Shown: positions 45,370-54,253 of the stretch, in pieces
Position numbering within the stretch: the stretch's first letter is position 1
How the letters are laid out: each line of letters opens with the position of its first letter
Assembly (NCBI GenBank): GCA_047974565.1
Contig: JBKECN010000077.1
Coordinates: 19,869-83,868, forward strand
Reading direction: 5' to 3'
DNA: 64,000 nt
Origin: JBDIAG01 sp047974565
GTDB lineage: Bacteria; Actinomycetota; Actinomycetes; Actinomycetales; CAWJMD01
Program-made: the position numbers and the translations under genes
The notes under the pieces: generated by a model
The model's database searches: none
What the model was told of the DNA's origin: nothing
What the model saw: the letters and a program-made list of their open reading frames with translations, nothing else

Positions 45370-47148
45370 TCAGGGACTCGCTGTTACTTCTGTGATCGGC
45401 CCGTTCGCTACGCCGGGTTCAAGGGTGACGACTGGCTGGTAACGTGCACCATCGCTTGAATTGGCCTCCCACTCATACACGATGGTTCGCAGAGTGTTGA
45501 GATGGCGCCCGACGAGAACAGCCATCGCGAATGGGCCGTGGAAGGCGAGGTGTACCTCGGCCCGTCCCTGACTCGCGGAGAGCTTCTTGACTTGCTGCGC
45601 GATGGCTGCGCTGAGACGAGCTGCTTCTCGCGGGTCGATTCGTTCTGTACTCCCAAGTGAGATGATCTCGGCTGCGTCGAATCCATTGGCTGAGTCGTTC
45701 ACAAGCTGTTCGAAAGCGGTCCGATCTGCATGCGGCGTCAAAGTCACGAAGATCGCCACGCGATGTTGGAGTTCTGCCGTCCGATCTGGTTCGGGTTGCG
45801 CGGGCTCGATTGTCAGTTCGGTGTTATGTGGGTCATCGTCGGGCGCGGCCGACGTCCAGGCATTGTCCTCCAGATCGATCACGATCACTTTGCCGATCTT
45901 CGTTTCGGGCAGCGCCGCGCCAACCGTGAGGCCGACTGCCAAGTGGGCTCCGCCCGATACACGTACGCTCTTTGCTCCGGCCGCGTACACGGCATCGCTG
46001 GTCAGCGGGAGCGTCTTCTGGAACAGCTCCAGCCCTGCACGGGAAGGAAGCCGCCCGTCGTCCGACGGTTTGAGTCGGATGTGAAGGTCCTCCTCGTCGG
46101 CGTCAAGGGCAGATGATGTAGGGCGGCTTTGCACGCGAATCGTGAAATCACGTCCTTCTGCGCGAATTCTCGGCTTTCGTTGCTCGATGCGGTGCATGAG
46201 GAGGTCGCGCACGATCTCGACTTCGCCCGACGGCTGACGCATGTTCGCTTGCTTCTTGTCGGCCAGGGTTCGTGCAGGCGCGAGTCGCAGGAGCCGATCC
46301 GGGGCGTCGTAGTCACACCTCAATTCATCGCCTGCCCGTGTAACCGTGTTCGCGATGCACAGGCTGAAGTTGGGATCGGCATCGAGCTGGAGCAGACGTG
46401 GCAGTTCGCGTTCACGGACGATGTCGCTGTGTGCGATGTCGGGGGTGATGACGAGCACGCCTGCCGAGAGACCTCGGGTGAGCGCCTGTTCGAGGCGGTC
46501 GGTGGTCGTGCCGGGTCGAAGGTCCGTGTGATCTCTCCACACGACAAGCCCGGCAGCCCTGAGCAAATCCTCAAGAGCGTCGGCTTGCGCGGTGCCGTCT
46601 GATTGGCGGTACGAGATGAATACTGGGCCGTCGCCGCGAACGGCACCATCCGGTAAAGGACCGAGGGGAGGGAATCTCGAAGGAGGGAAAGAGACGACTG
46701 CTTCCTTCATTGTGGTCCTCCCGAACCGTTTGCGTTGGGCGATGAGGCCGAAGAACGCACCGGTTGGGCCAGGCGCAAAGACGAGCAGCGCGATCGGAGT
46801 GGAACTGACCTTGGCGGTCGCACGCATCGCTGCGTGATCTACGGTGCTCGGTCCGGATGGGGCTGGGTGGCTGTGCCACTCACCGACGTAGCCGATCGGA
46901 TCGTCGTCAGCTCGTTGCTCCAGAAACTCCTGCAAGAGCTCGTCCGCGCGAATGTCGTCGCGAACGTACCTGTTCGTCGTCGCCCTTTGCCCTTCAACAA
47001 CCAAGGCGTGAGTTGCCACAATGGTGCCGTTCTCCTGATAGCCGAGGAGGATGCCACCAGTCTCCAGAGGAAGGCGGTTCGCTGTCTCGAAGGCGATGCT
47101 CTCATAGGCATCGACTCGGAGATCGATATGCGATGGCGGACGAGTCAT
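45370..47148 (-). CDS. CBASS effector fused to deconjugase: JAB-TIR-SAVED
   Basis: A 592-residue protein with three domains. Residues ~1-150 form a JAB/MPN (Cap3-like) isopeptidase: Glu29, then HSHP (His92, His94) with Ser101 and Asp104. Residues ~174-300 are a TIR domain (GPVFISYRQSDG, LVVWRDHTDLRPG) with a candidate catalytic Glu in RERELPR. Residues ~330-592 are a SAVED cyclic-nucleotide sensor, ending with HLAFHGPFAMAVLVGRHLNT and IVYEW. SAVED would sense the nucleotide made by the CD-NTase and activate TIR NAD+ cleavage; the JAB domain would remove Cap2-made conjugates. Last gene of a three-gene operon, start overlapping the Cap2 stop by 4 nt. Fusion of Cap3 to the effector is unusual. 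Confidence 0.88.
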   Translation of the reverse strand: MTRPPSHIDLRVDAYESIAFETANRLPLETGGILLGYQENGTIVATHALVVEGQRATTNRYVRDDIRADELLQEFLEQRADDDPIGYVGEWHSHPAPSGPSTVDHAAMRATAKVSSTPIALLVFAPGPTGAFFGLIAQRKRFGRTTMKEAVVSFPPSRFPPLGPLPDGAVRGDGPVFISYRQSDGTAQADALEDLLRAAGLVVWRDHTDLRPGTTTDRLEQALTRGLSAGVLVITPDIAHSDIVRERELPRLLQLDADPNFSLCIANTVTRAGDELRCDYDAPDRLLRLAPARTLADKKQANMRQPSGEVEIVRDLLMHRIEQRKPRIRAEGRDFTIRVQSRPTSSALDADEEDLHIRLKPSDDGRLPSRAGLELFQKTLPLTSDAVYAAGAKSVRVSGGAHLAVGLTVGAALPETKIGKVIVIDLEDNAWTSAAPDDDPHNTELTIEPAQPEPDRTAELQHRVAIFVTLTPHADRTAFEQLVNDSANGFDAAEIISLGSTERIDPREAARLSAAIAQQVKKLSASQGRAEVHLAFHGPFAMAVLVGRHLNTLRTIVYEWEANSSDGARYQPVVTLEPGVANGPITEVTASP

Positions 47149-48611
47149 TCGTGACTCCTCACTGCGCCGATCGACAGGTCTCGCGTTTCCCCCGCTGGGT
47201 GGAGAGGGCGACCGACGAGTAGGTCGACGGTGTGACGCACGGTCGCTGCGGCCGCCTCAATCACCGCGTAAGGGGGCGTCGGAGAGATGGGACTGCCACA
47301 GCCGGCTTCGAACAGTTCAGACTCAGGCTGGTCGACAACGACGGACGAGGGTGGCAGCGGTTCGGCGCCGTCGAGCGGTGGCAGCACATCGATTCGGTAG
47401 CTCGTGCCGCCATTCTGGATCGCCGATGAGATGATTCGCCTGGACAACGCCCGTGCAGTGACATGGAGGAGCGCAGTGGTGGCGAAATCGGCGGTCGCGT
47501 CCACCACGAGATCGTGGTCGCTCAGAAGCTCGACAGCTTCGTCACCCGAGGTGAGTGCGTGATCGACCACCGTGACGTTGGCAGCTGCAACCCCATTGCG
47601 GTCAACCAGATGCTGCTTGACCGCCGCAACCTTTGACCGTCCCACAGCTTCAGGGCCGACAAGGTGACGGACAAGATTCCCTGGCATAACTACGTCACCA
47701 TCGAGCAGGGTGAGATTTTGAACACCGGAGCGCACGAGCATGTCCGCGACAAACGAGCCGAGGGCTCCGACGCCCACAACTGCGACTCGACGTCCGCGGA
47801 GCTCGGGAGCGAGCAGACCTGAGCGCGCGGCCTTGGCGGCATCGGTGTCGGCACCTGAGCTCAGGCGTCTGACCGCGATGCCGCCATCCACGGTAGGCCA
47901 CACTTCGAGTGTGATTGCGCCGTCGTGAGAGCCACGTCTGTATATCAGCACCACGATCTCAATCGTGTGGTTGCGAATTCTGCGGTCTAGGTCGACGCTG
48001 GGGTTGATACGAGCGGAGATGTCGTCCCATGATCTTGGGGGCACGTTTACATCGCCGAGGTTGGCAACGTATCCGAAGCGATCCTTGCTGTGCTTCGAGG
48101 ACTTCGCTGGCTTGGTGCCGCCAGCAATCCGCATGAGGTTGTTCGCTGCCGGGCGGAACCGAACGAATCCGCTGGGATATCGGGTCAGGTCATCGTAGAG
48201 ATAGAGTCGCTCATCCCCTGAGGGCTCGAAGTAGCGGTCGAGGTCGAGGTCAGGCCGGTCGTCTGGCCATCCTGCTGCCGCCTGCTCGAACCAGGCGGCG
48301 ACGTGTTCGAGGAACGCGGGCGCCTCGGTCCACCACAGTCCTTCGTGATCGTCTTCGGCGACCAAGCACAGCGATCCGTCCAGTTCCCGGTGCCAGGACC
48401 ACGCGACCGCTTCTGAGTCGAGCGGAACCACGCGGGGTGGCTGAAAGGGATAGCGGGCATGCAACTCCATGAGAACCTCGGTGGCGCCTCCGGGGTGAAC
48501 GATGGTCCCTCGCCAGCCGTTGTCATCCTCCGTGAAGCCCGCTCGGATCAGCCCTTCCTCGAAGTGCTGTCGTGAGTATGCGACGTAGTCGTCGTACTCG
48601 GTGAGGGTCAC
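47145..48611 (-). CDS. cap2: CBASS Cap2: E2-E1 ubiquitin-like conjugation enzyme
   Basis: A 488-residue two-domain protein. Residues ~1-130 are an E2-like fold with catalytic Cys82 (LDGSLCLVAEDD), and residues ~265-480 a ThiF/E1 adenylation domain with the nucleotide loop VVGVGALGSFVAD, Asp305 and a candidate E1 Cys438 (EAGCGSPI). Cap2 enzymes in type II CBASS conjugate the C terminus of the CD-NTase to other molecules and thereby prime it. Both ends overlap neighbours by 4 nt. Confidence 0.9.
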   Translation of the reverse strand: MTLTEYDDYVAYSRQHFEEGLIRAGFTEDDNGWRGTIVHPGGATEVLMELHARYPFQPPRVVPLDSEAVAWSWHRELDGSLCLVAEDDHEGLWWTEAPAFLEHVAAWFEQAAAGWPDDRPDLDLDRYFEPSGDERLYLYDDLTRYPSGFVRFRPAANNLMRIAGGTKPAKSSKHSKDRFGYVANLGDVNVPPRSWDDISARINPSVDLDRRIRNHTIEIVVLIYRRGSHDGAITLEVWPTVDGGIAVRRLSSGADTDAAKAARSGLLAPELRGRRVAVVGVGALGSFVADMLVRSGVQNLTLLDGDVVMPGNLVRHLVGPEAVGRSKVAAVKQHLVDRNGVAAANVTVVDHALTSGDEAVELLSDHDLVVDATADFATTALLHVTARALSRRIISSAIQNGGTSYRIDVLPPLDGAEPLPPSSVVVDQPESELFEAGCGSPISPTPPYAVIEAAAATVRHTVDLLVGRPLHPAGETRDLSIGAVRSHE

Positions 48612-49618
48612 CCGAAGGTCCTCGTGCCCGCCGGGACGGTCCGTGCGCCAGCCGAGATGGCGGACGCGCGCTTCGACCCGTCCTCATTGAATCCCGGCGG
48701 CATCGGAAACACCGTCTCGTCGTCCCCGTTCTTGCCCAGCAGTCCCTGGAACGCCAGCGCGGCTTTACCCTCGTCCTCCTCGTCGAGCGCTTCGCGTGCG
48801 GCTTCCGCAGCGTCAGCGAAACGTGCCTTCGCTGCATCCAGCTCATCATCTGTTGCACGAATGCTGATGGTGTGCCCCGGCAGGGTGGGGTCGTTCACTC
48901 CGATGCCGAAGGTAACGTAGTCGTTGACGATCTTGCTGACCTCTTCGAGCGCAGAGGCGTAATACTCTGCGTGATCGTTGCCCGAGACCAAGCCGGAGGC
49001 GAAGGCTTGGTACGTCGCGACTTCGATGAAGAACCCGCCAGGCTTCTTGCCGGCGCCGAGTATCGAGCGTCGGGTCTGACGGAGCAGCTTCACCGTGGGA
49101 ACGTAGTAGCCGTCATGCGAGGCGTTCATTTCACTCGACAGCGACGTGAGCTTCTCCGGATTGGTACGCACCCACTCGTCCTCATCGCCCTTCTGAGGGA
49201 TCTCCCACGTCTCACCATCCCAGTAAGGGCGGGCAGGCACCGCGTCGACATACAGGTCGTACTCGGGGAACGACACCTGCAGACTGCGATCCTGGCGCTT
49301 GGTTCGCCGGTGACCATCGTCATCACTCCCGAACTCCGCATGCAGGACGGTGAAGAATCGATCGAGGATGTCTTTCGACGTGACGTCGCTCGGTAGGTCC
49401 GGGAGCCGCACGAACACGTCAACGTCTTTGACTCGCTTGATCGACACGTTCCTCTTGTACGAGCCGATCAGCACCGGGTCCACTCCGTACTCGGCGAGCT
49501 TCGTGTCGGCTTCGAGTGCATCCCGCACCAGCCGGTGTGCCTCTGGCGCGTTGGCCTTGTCATCGCCGGGCTCGATGGAGCTCAGCGCATCCTTGAACTG
49601 CTGCTTGAGGTGAGCCAT
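48608..49618 (-). CDS. CD-NTase (cGAS/DncV-like nucleotidyltransferase), CBASS
   Basis: A 336-residue nucleotidyltransferase: GSYKRN (Gly52-Ser53), the metal-binding pair Asp65 and Asp67 in KDVDVFVRL, and a third acidic residue in DLYVDAVPARPY. It would make a cyclic oligonucleotide on phage infection. The protein ends in Gly (RTFG), the kind of C-terminal residue that Cap2 enzymes attach through. GGAGGG sits 4-9 bp before the ATG. First gene of the operon; the clade and nucleotide product cannot be fixed by eye. Confidence 0.9.
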   Translation of the reverse strand: MAHLKQQFKDALSSIEPGDDKANAPEAHRLVRDALEADTKLAEYGVDPVLIGSYKRNVSIKRVKDVDVFVRLPDLPSDVTSKDILDRFFTVLHAEFGSDDDGHRRTKRQDRSLQVSFPEYDLYVDAVPARPYWDGETWEIPQKGDEDEWVRTNPEKLTSLSSEMNASHDGYYVPTVKLLRQTRRSILGAGKKPGGFFIEVATYQAFASGLVSGNDHAEYYASALEEVSKIVNDYVTFGIGVNDPTLPGHTISIRATDDELDAAKARFADAAEAAREALDEEDEGKAALAFQGLLGKNGDDETVFPMPPGFNEDGSKRASAISAGARTVPAGTRTFG

Positions 49619-49710
49619 CGGGCCCTCCGATCTTGTTGTGACTGTCTTGGACTTCTCTGAGCCTGCCCCATGTCACCGACACTTCGGCGAGCATGAATGG
49701 CAGGGGCGTA

Positions 49711-49827
49711 CTACTTCTTGCCGCGCTTGCCGGTGCTCTCGTTGGTCGTGGTCTTCGGGTGACGCTTCACCGTGGACTGCTTCACGAACCGACCCGTGAC
49801 CGCGCTGCGCCCTCGCTTGCTTGCCAT
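49711..49827 (-). CDS. Small basic element protein (38 aa)
   Basis: MASKRGRSAVTGRFVKQSTV followed by a Lys/Thr-rich tail. The KRGRSAVTGRFV pattern recurs in short proteins of actinobacterial mobile elements. GGTGAGGAGT precedes the ATG. The gene lies 93 bp upstream of the CBASS operon in the same direction. Function unknown. Confidence 0.65.
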   Translation of the reverse strand: MASKRGRSAVTGRFVKQSTVKRHPKTTTNESTGKRGKK

Positions 49828-50012
49828 ACTCCTCACCCCCTCTACCTCACACTCGGTGTCCTGGCCCCGGATTGGAGCCTGTCGCGACTGTATCAGCAAA
49901 GCGTCAGCGCCATGCAGGAGACACGCCATGTCGTGTCAGCAACGAGTCAGCGCGCTACGCTTACGCTCATGGAACGGAGACGCGCCGAGGTGGCTAACGC
50001 AACGAGGACAGC

Positions 50013-50513
50013 ATGACAGGGACCTCCGACACTTCACCGGGTGTGGAACGGCTCGACGTAACGCAACTTGGCGCGATGCTCCGCGAGCGCCGTGGGAAGC
50101 TGTCGCTTCGTCAAGCCGCTGCCGAAGCTGGCGTTAGCTTCAGCACCTTCACCCGCATCGAGGCGGGTGCTCAGCCTGACCTGACCTCATTCACGCTCTT
50201 GTGCGCTTGGCTCGGTGTCTCGCCCGGGCAGTTCTTCATGCCGACGGCGTTGCGGGAGATGGCGCCGATCGATGAAGCGATCGCGCACCTTGCTTCCGAT
50301 CCGCGCCTTGAGCCCGATGCTGCATCCAAGATCGCAGAGATGCTGCGCAGCATGTATGACGCGCTAGCCAAGGCACCGGCTCGGCGCCAAGTGGTTGCTT
50401 GCCACCTTCGGGCTGCTTCGATGCTTCGCCCCGGGGTGCCCGAGCGTCTCAACTCGCTCTTGGGGGACATGCACGACAAGTTGGCGGCACGCGTTGCCGC
50501 CGGGGAACTGTGA
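50013..50513 (+). CDS. XRE-family regulator paired with ImmA/IrrE protease
   Basis: A 166-residue protein with an N-terminal helix-turn-helix (LGAMLRERRGKLSLRQAAAE, then FSTFTRIEAGAQPDLTSF) and a helical C-terminal part. Its stop overlaps the GTG of the metalloprotease gene (GTGA), so the two form a regulator-protease pair, as with ImmR/ImmA in mobile elements, where the protease relieves repression by cleavage. Upstream, GTCAGC occurs several times between 49895 and 49955 and may be its operator. Confidence 0.85.
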   Translation: MTGTSDTSPGVERLDVTQLGAMLRERRGKLSLRQAAAEAGVSFSTFTRIEAGAQPDLTSFTLLCAWLGVSPGQFFMPTALREMAPIDEAIAHLASDPRLEPDAASKIAEMLRSMYDALAKAPARRQVVACHLRAASMLRPGVPERLNSLLGDMHDKLAARVAAGEL

Positions 50514-51061
50514 CGCTACGGCGCGGGTTCAAGGCAGAAGCCGAGCGCGAGGCGGCGAGAGTTCGGAAGGAACTCGGTCTTGCCTCGCACGATCGCCTTG
50601 ACCCGCGCGACCTCGCCAAACACCTAAAGGTATCGGTCGTCAACGCCGGTGACTTGGTAGATATCCGCGACCTCGAAGAGCTGGAGCGACTGCAAGCCTT
50701 CGCCTTTTCCGCTGCCACCTTCGAGATCGATGATCGTCGGATCATTGTCGTAAGCCCTCTCCGGACACCAGGTCGACAGAACAGCGATATCGCGCACGAA
50801 CTGGCCCACATCATGTTGAAGCACGACCTCGCTGAAATCCGCGAACTCAACGGGATGCCCTTCCGAACCTGCAAGCCGGACGAGGAGGAGGAGGCTACGG
50901 CCTTCGGGGGCACGCTTCTTCTCCCGCGCCCACTCCTTCTCAGCGCAGCGCGCCGACGAACCCCTGTCGACCAGATCGCCGGCCAGTACGACGTCACCGT
51001 CGAGATGGCACGGTTCCGTTACAACACCACGGGTGTCGCCAAGCAGGTTGTGTCTCGATAG
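50510..51061 (+). CDS. ImmA/IrrE-family metallopeptidase
   Basis: A 183-residue protein. The zinc motif HELAH (His96-Glu97, His100) and the downstream acidic helix EEEEATAFGGTLLLP fit the COG2856 peptidase family, whose members cleave XRE-type repressors. The GTG start overlaps the stop of the XRE gene. Its 3' end overlaps the last ~43 bp of the convergent dprA-like gene. Confidence 0.88.
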   Translation: MTLRRGFKAEAEREAARVRKELGLASHDRLDPRDLAKHLKVSVVNAGDLVDIRDLEELERLQAFAFSAATFEIDDRRIIVVSPLRTPGRQNSDIAHELAHIMLKHDLAEIRELNGMPFRTCKPDEEEEATAFGGTLLLPRPLLLSAARRRTPVDQIAGQYDVTVEMARFRYNTTGVAKQVVSR

Positions 51062-52053
51062 CTGGGCCGAGAGCGATCCGTGGCCGTTGACTGCCGCAGT
51101 GCAGCTTGGCGACCGAATGCGCTCGTATCGTCGGGATCGTTTCTGTGCGCGACCAAGGACTGGACATCCCCTGCGTCGGTGACCAGCCTCGCGAGACCAC
51201 TCTGTACGAGGTGGTGTGGGCCGACACTCGTCGCGCTCGCGACGGGGCCAGGGACGGCGCCGACTGCGCGGCCGAGTTGACTTGCGTTGTGTGCGACCTT
51301 CATCGATCCCGACCGCGCGCCTGCCTCAACCACGACAGTTGCTGCGGATAGCGCTGCCATCAACCGCGCACGGGCCAGGAACCGATGGCGGGTCGGTGTT
51401 GCACCTGGTGCCACTTCGCTGACCAGAAGACCGACATCGGCGACACGACCGAGCAGTTCGCTGTGGCCCGCTGGATACGGGCGATCAACTCCGTTCGCCA
51501 GGACTGCGATGGTGTCGCCACCGATCGCGAGCGCCGCGCGATGGGCAGCGCCTTCAATGCCGTAGGCACCGCCTGCGACGACGATCCGCTCGGCGGCAGC
51601 CAGATCGGAGGCGAGCGTCCCGGCAACGTGCTCGCCGTAGGAGGTTGCGGCTCGCGCGCCGGTGACGGTCACGAGGTCGGCGAGCGGGCGTGCGAGGAAC
51701 GACGAGGCTCCGCGAGTCCACAGCACGTAGGGAGCCCGCTCACCAAGATCGCTGAGCGAGCCGGGCCACCCGTCGTCGCCGGGGATCAGGACGCCGAGCC
51801 CGGATCGTCGTGCTTGGAGGAGACGCTCGTCAAGTGAGTCAATGCCCGGAGTGGAGAAGCGTCCGCGCCAGACTCGGGCGTCAACGTCGCCGAGGCCAGG
51901 TACAGGGCTGTCGGACTCAGCCAGCCGCAGAGTTTCGACGCCGCCGACCGTGGCGAGCAGGTGACCCGTCACTGCGTCGTCCGGTTCAACGAGCATCGAC
52001 AGCACCATTCGCGCGGTGCGCTCATCTCCTGCAATCTCACTCAAGCTCGGCAT
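51019..52053 (-). CDS. DprA/Smf-like DNA-processing protein
   Basis: A 344-residue protein of the DprA Rossmann family: VTGARAATSYGEHVA, VVAGGAYGIEGAAHRAAL, NGVDRPYPAGH, LLVSEVAPG and VVVEAGARSGSM, in family order. The RNR segment of classical DprA reads RARLMAAL. GAGGAA lies 7 bp before the ATG at 52053. DprA loads RecA on incoming single-stranded DNA; copies inside mobile elements may serve the element's own DNA or defence. No other competence genes are present. Confidence 0.88.
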   Translation of the reverse strand: MPSLSEIAGDERTARMVLSMLVEPDDAVTGHLLATVGGVETLRLAESDSPVPGLGDVDARVWRGRFSTPGIDSLDERLLQARRSGLGVLIPGDDGWPGSLSDLGERAPYVLWTRGASSFLARPLADLVTVTGARAATSYGEHVAGTLASDLAAAERIVVAGGAYGIEGAAHRAALAIGGDTIAVLANGVDRPYPAGHSELLGRVADVGLLVSEVAPGATPTRHRFLARARLMAALSAATVVVEAGARSGSMKVAHNASQLGRAVGAVPGPVASATSVGPHHLVQSGLARLVTDAGDVQSLVAHRNDPDDTSAFGRQAALRQSTATDRSRPSYRDTTCLATPVVL

Positions 52054-52246
52054 GGTCGTGTTCCTCTCGGGCTCCTGCCTGAGAGGTGCGCAGAGAGCAG
52101 CCAGGTCTTCCGTGCGAGCCAAGCCCGGCGTAGAGTGGAAGACGAGGCAGGTTCTCCTCATATTGCGGGTCCTCCGGGACGGCCCTCGGGCGCTCATACA
52201 CGTTCTGCCTCCTCGACGGAGAAACACGTGTGTTGAGAGGGCTGCC

Positions 52247-52612
52247 ATGTTCCGCTTCATCTGGACGCTCAGCGTCCGTACCCGCGACTTCCTCCACCGC
52301 TACATGCCGAGTAACCGGCTGCTCGCTGCCATCCGCACGCGGCGCGGTCTCAAGTGGGGGCTCCCCGCGATGCTCGTCGCCGCCCCGTACGTCCTTGTCG
52401 CAACCATCTGCTCCAGCCTCGTCGCCGACGGCGGCCCCGGCTGGCTTCACCTGGTCGTGCTGTGGGGGTGCTGGAACGCCTTAAAGTTCATCCTCATGGG
52501 GCCGGTCAGCGTCGTGCTGCTCGTCCGTGTGCGTATCCGTGAGGCGTTGATCCGTCGCGACCAGCGGCGCGAGGCGCGTGCCGAAGAGCGTGAACCGCTC
52601 GTGCTCGCGTAG
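52247..52612 (+). CDS. Small membrane protein of the element (121 aa)
   Basis: A 121-residue protein with two membrane helices (LPAMLVAAPYVLVATICSSL; VLWGCWNALKFILMGPVSVV) and a basic, charged C-terminal tail. GAGAGG precedes the ATG. It is divergent from the dprA-like gene. Similar two-helix proteins occur in actinobacterial conjugative elements; no function is known to me. Confidence 0.7.
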   Translation: MFRFIWTLSVRTRDFLHRYMPSNRLLAAIRTRRGLKWGLPAMLVAAPYVLVATICSSLVADGGPGWLHLVVLWGCWNALKFILMGPVSVVLLVRVRIREALIRRDQRREARAEEREPLVLA

Positions 52613-52636
52613 GCCCTCGCCCAGGGAACATCGCGG

Positions 52637-52906
52637 GTCAGGAGGCAGTGGCCATCCGGCTGCGTCGTCCACCGCCCTCGCGAATCGGAACGCCATGCTC
52701 GGTCAGCGCACGGCGAACTGCCTGAGGCCCCGCACCGACCTTCAAGCCGACCTCTACCAGCGTCAACCCGCTGTCGTAGAGGTCGGCTGCTTCGTGAATG
52801 CGGGAAGGGTCGAATCGTCCGCGGCGGATCGGGACCTTCCGCCGCGTCAGATGCTCCGCGACCGTCCGACGGTGGATGCCGAACGCTAATCTCCCGGGGG
52901 GATCGT
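52637..52906 (-). pseudogene. Remnant with helix-turn-helix motifs, recombinase-tail-like
   Basis: The frame reads LAFGIHRRTVAEHLTRRKVP, then LTLVEVGLKVGAGPQAVRRA and LTEHGVPIR, two DNA-binding helix-turn-helix units like the C-terminal part of resolvases or small element regulators. No start is seen in frame; a stop lies just upstream, and the neighbouring frame continues the pattern (VADLGTIPPG), so it is probably a frameshifted fragment. Confidence 0.45.
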
Positions 52907-53138
52907 GCCGAGGTCAGCGACGACCGCTGCCGCGTCGCGACATGTTCATGTCTGGCATCGTCGAGTCTTCTTGCGGCGTGTGTGCCAACGCTGCAACGGC
53001 TGGCAGGAGACTCACGCCGCCTCCAGTTGCCTCGGCCATGCCGAGTGTCGATTGAGGGTAGAACGGATCCAACCCAGGATGCTTCAGTAGCGTATGTATC
53101 TACTAGCTCGTTCTCGCCAACTCGGATGGAGGTTAGCC

Positions 53139-54253
53139 GTGACTAGAACTCCCGTTCTCGTCTGGGGTTCGTGCTGGTTCGACGAGGAACCAGCCGTTCT
53201 TGTCAAGACCGCACGGGCCATTGAGCATGCGATCAGCGTGCTAGACATGCGAGTAATCTCGGTGGTGTTCGACGCCCGGCACGACCGTTTATCCGAAGCG
53301 CGGCAGGTCTTGGTGTCGAACGGGATCGACGTCCTCTCGCACGATGTGGCGGCGTATCCCAACAAGAACCTCGGGGTGGCGATGATCACCGCGTTTGCCG
53401 GAGAGCGGGAGGCGGATGTCGTTGCAGTGGTCGACCCTGACTGGGCGCTCGATGATGTCGACCAGTTCGTGTTGGACTCTTGGGCCCCTTGCGCCGTGCT
53501 GAAGCAGCAGGCGTCCTGCCTGACATCAGCCCGTGGGCAGGCCGTGCGAACCGGCTTGTCGGTGAGCCTGCGATGCGGCTTTTCCGTCCTGGGATGTGGG
53601 ATGTGGTGAAGACGCCGTTTCCCGGCGCCGTCGCAGCAAGCTTATCTGTGCTCGCCAACGCAACCACCTCCGACGGGTACCGATACGACTGGGGCGGCGA
53701 GTGGACCATAGCCGACACTCTCTGGACCACAGGGAGTGTCCGGTGCCCCCCGCTCGGGATGGTTAATGTACGCCATCGACCCACATCGTCAAAGGCGGGC
53801 GATGCGTTCCAAATCTGGCGCGCAGTCCTTGCTGGAGCAAAGCGAGATGTACTACCCGTAGACATGGCCGAAGCGCGTGAGGCAGCGGCTGAGCTCGGCG
53901 ATGCAGACCTGGCGGACGCACTCCGCGGAAGCGCAAGCGAGCAGCTGGCCGAACTAGAGACACTGACCCTCTCGCCTACCGTGCTGCAGCTCGTCCCCAT
54001 GGTGCTCGTGCCGTTGGCATACCACTGCGATGGCCTAGACACTCGTGAATGGCGGTTTCCTAAATCCGACACTGACTCTCCTTACCACAGGCCGTCACTC
54101 GGGGCGCTCAGCACGCTCGCGACATGGGCGGCAGGGAATGCGTTGACACGCTCATCGATGCCGCCGACACAGTCGCACACGGGCGGCGTGCTCGGCGACT
54201 GGGACGCCGCGAATGAATTGCATGCGCGACGGATCCTAAGGGAGACTCGATGA
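53139..54253 (+). pseudogene. Glycosyltransferase-like gene, one frameshift
   Basis: From a GTG at 53139 behind GGAGGTTAGCC. The N-terminal part (PVLVWGSCWFDEEPAVLVKT, then ADVVAVVDPDWALDDVDQFV) looks like a nucleotide-sugar-binding fold with a metal-binding acidic pair. Near 53493 the frame shifts: one added C in the CCCC run gives APLRRAEAAGVLPD and continues to RILRETR. The stop overlaps the start of the next glycosyltransferase (ATGA). The precise family is not recognised. Confidence 0.55.

Noticed and set aside
49711..49929. A 72-codon gene upstream of CBASS
   Set aside because: The good ribosome-binding site and conserved KRGRSAVTGRFV start belong to the internal ATG at 49827, giving 38 residues.
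51019..52260. Longer DprA-like start at 52260
   Set aside because: The 69 extra codons have no DprA similarity, and the ATG at 52053 has a clear GAGGAA upstream.
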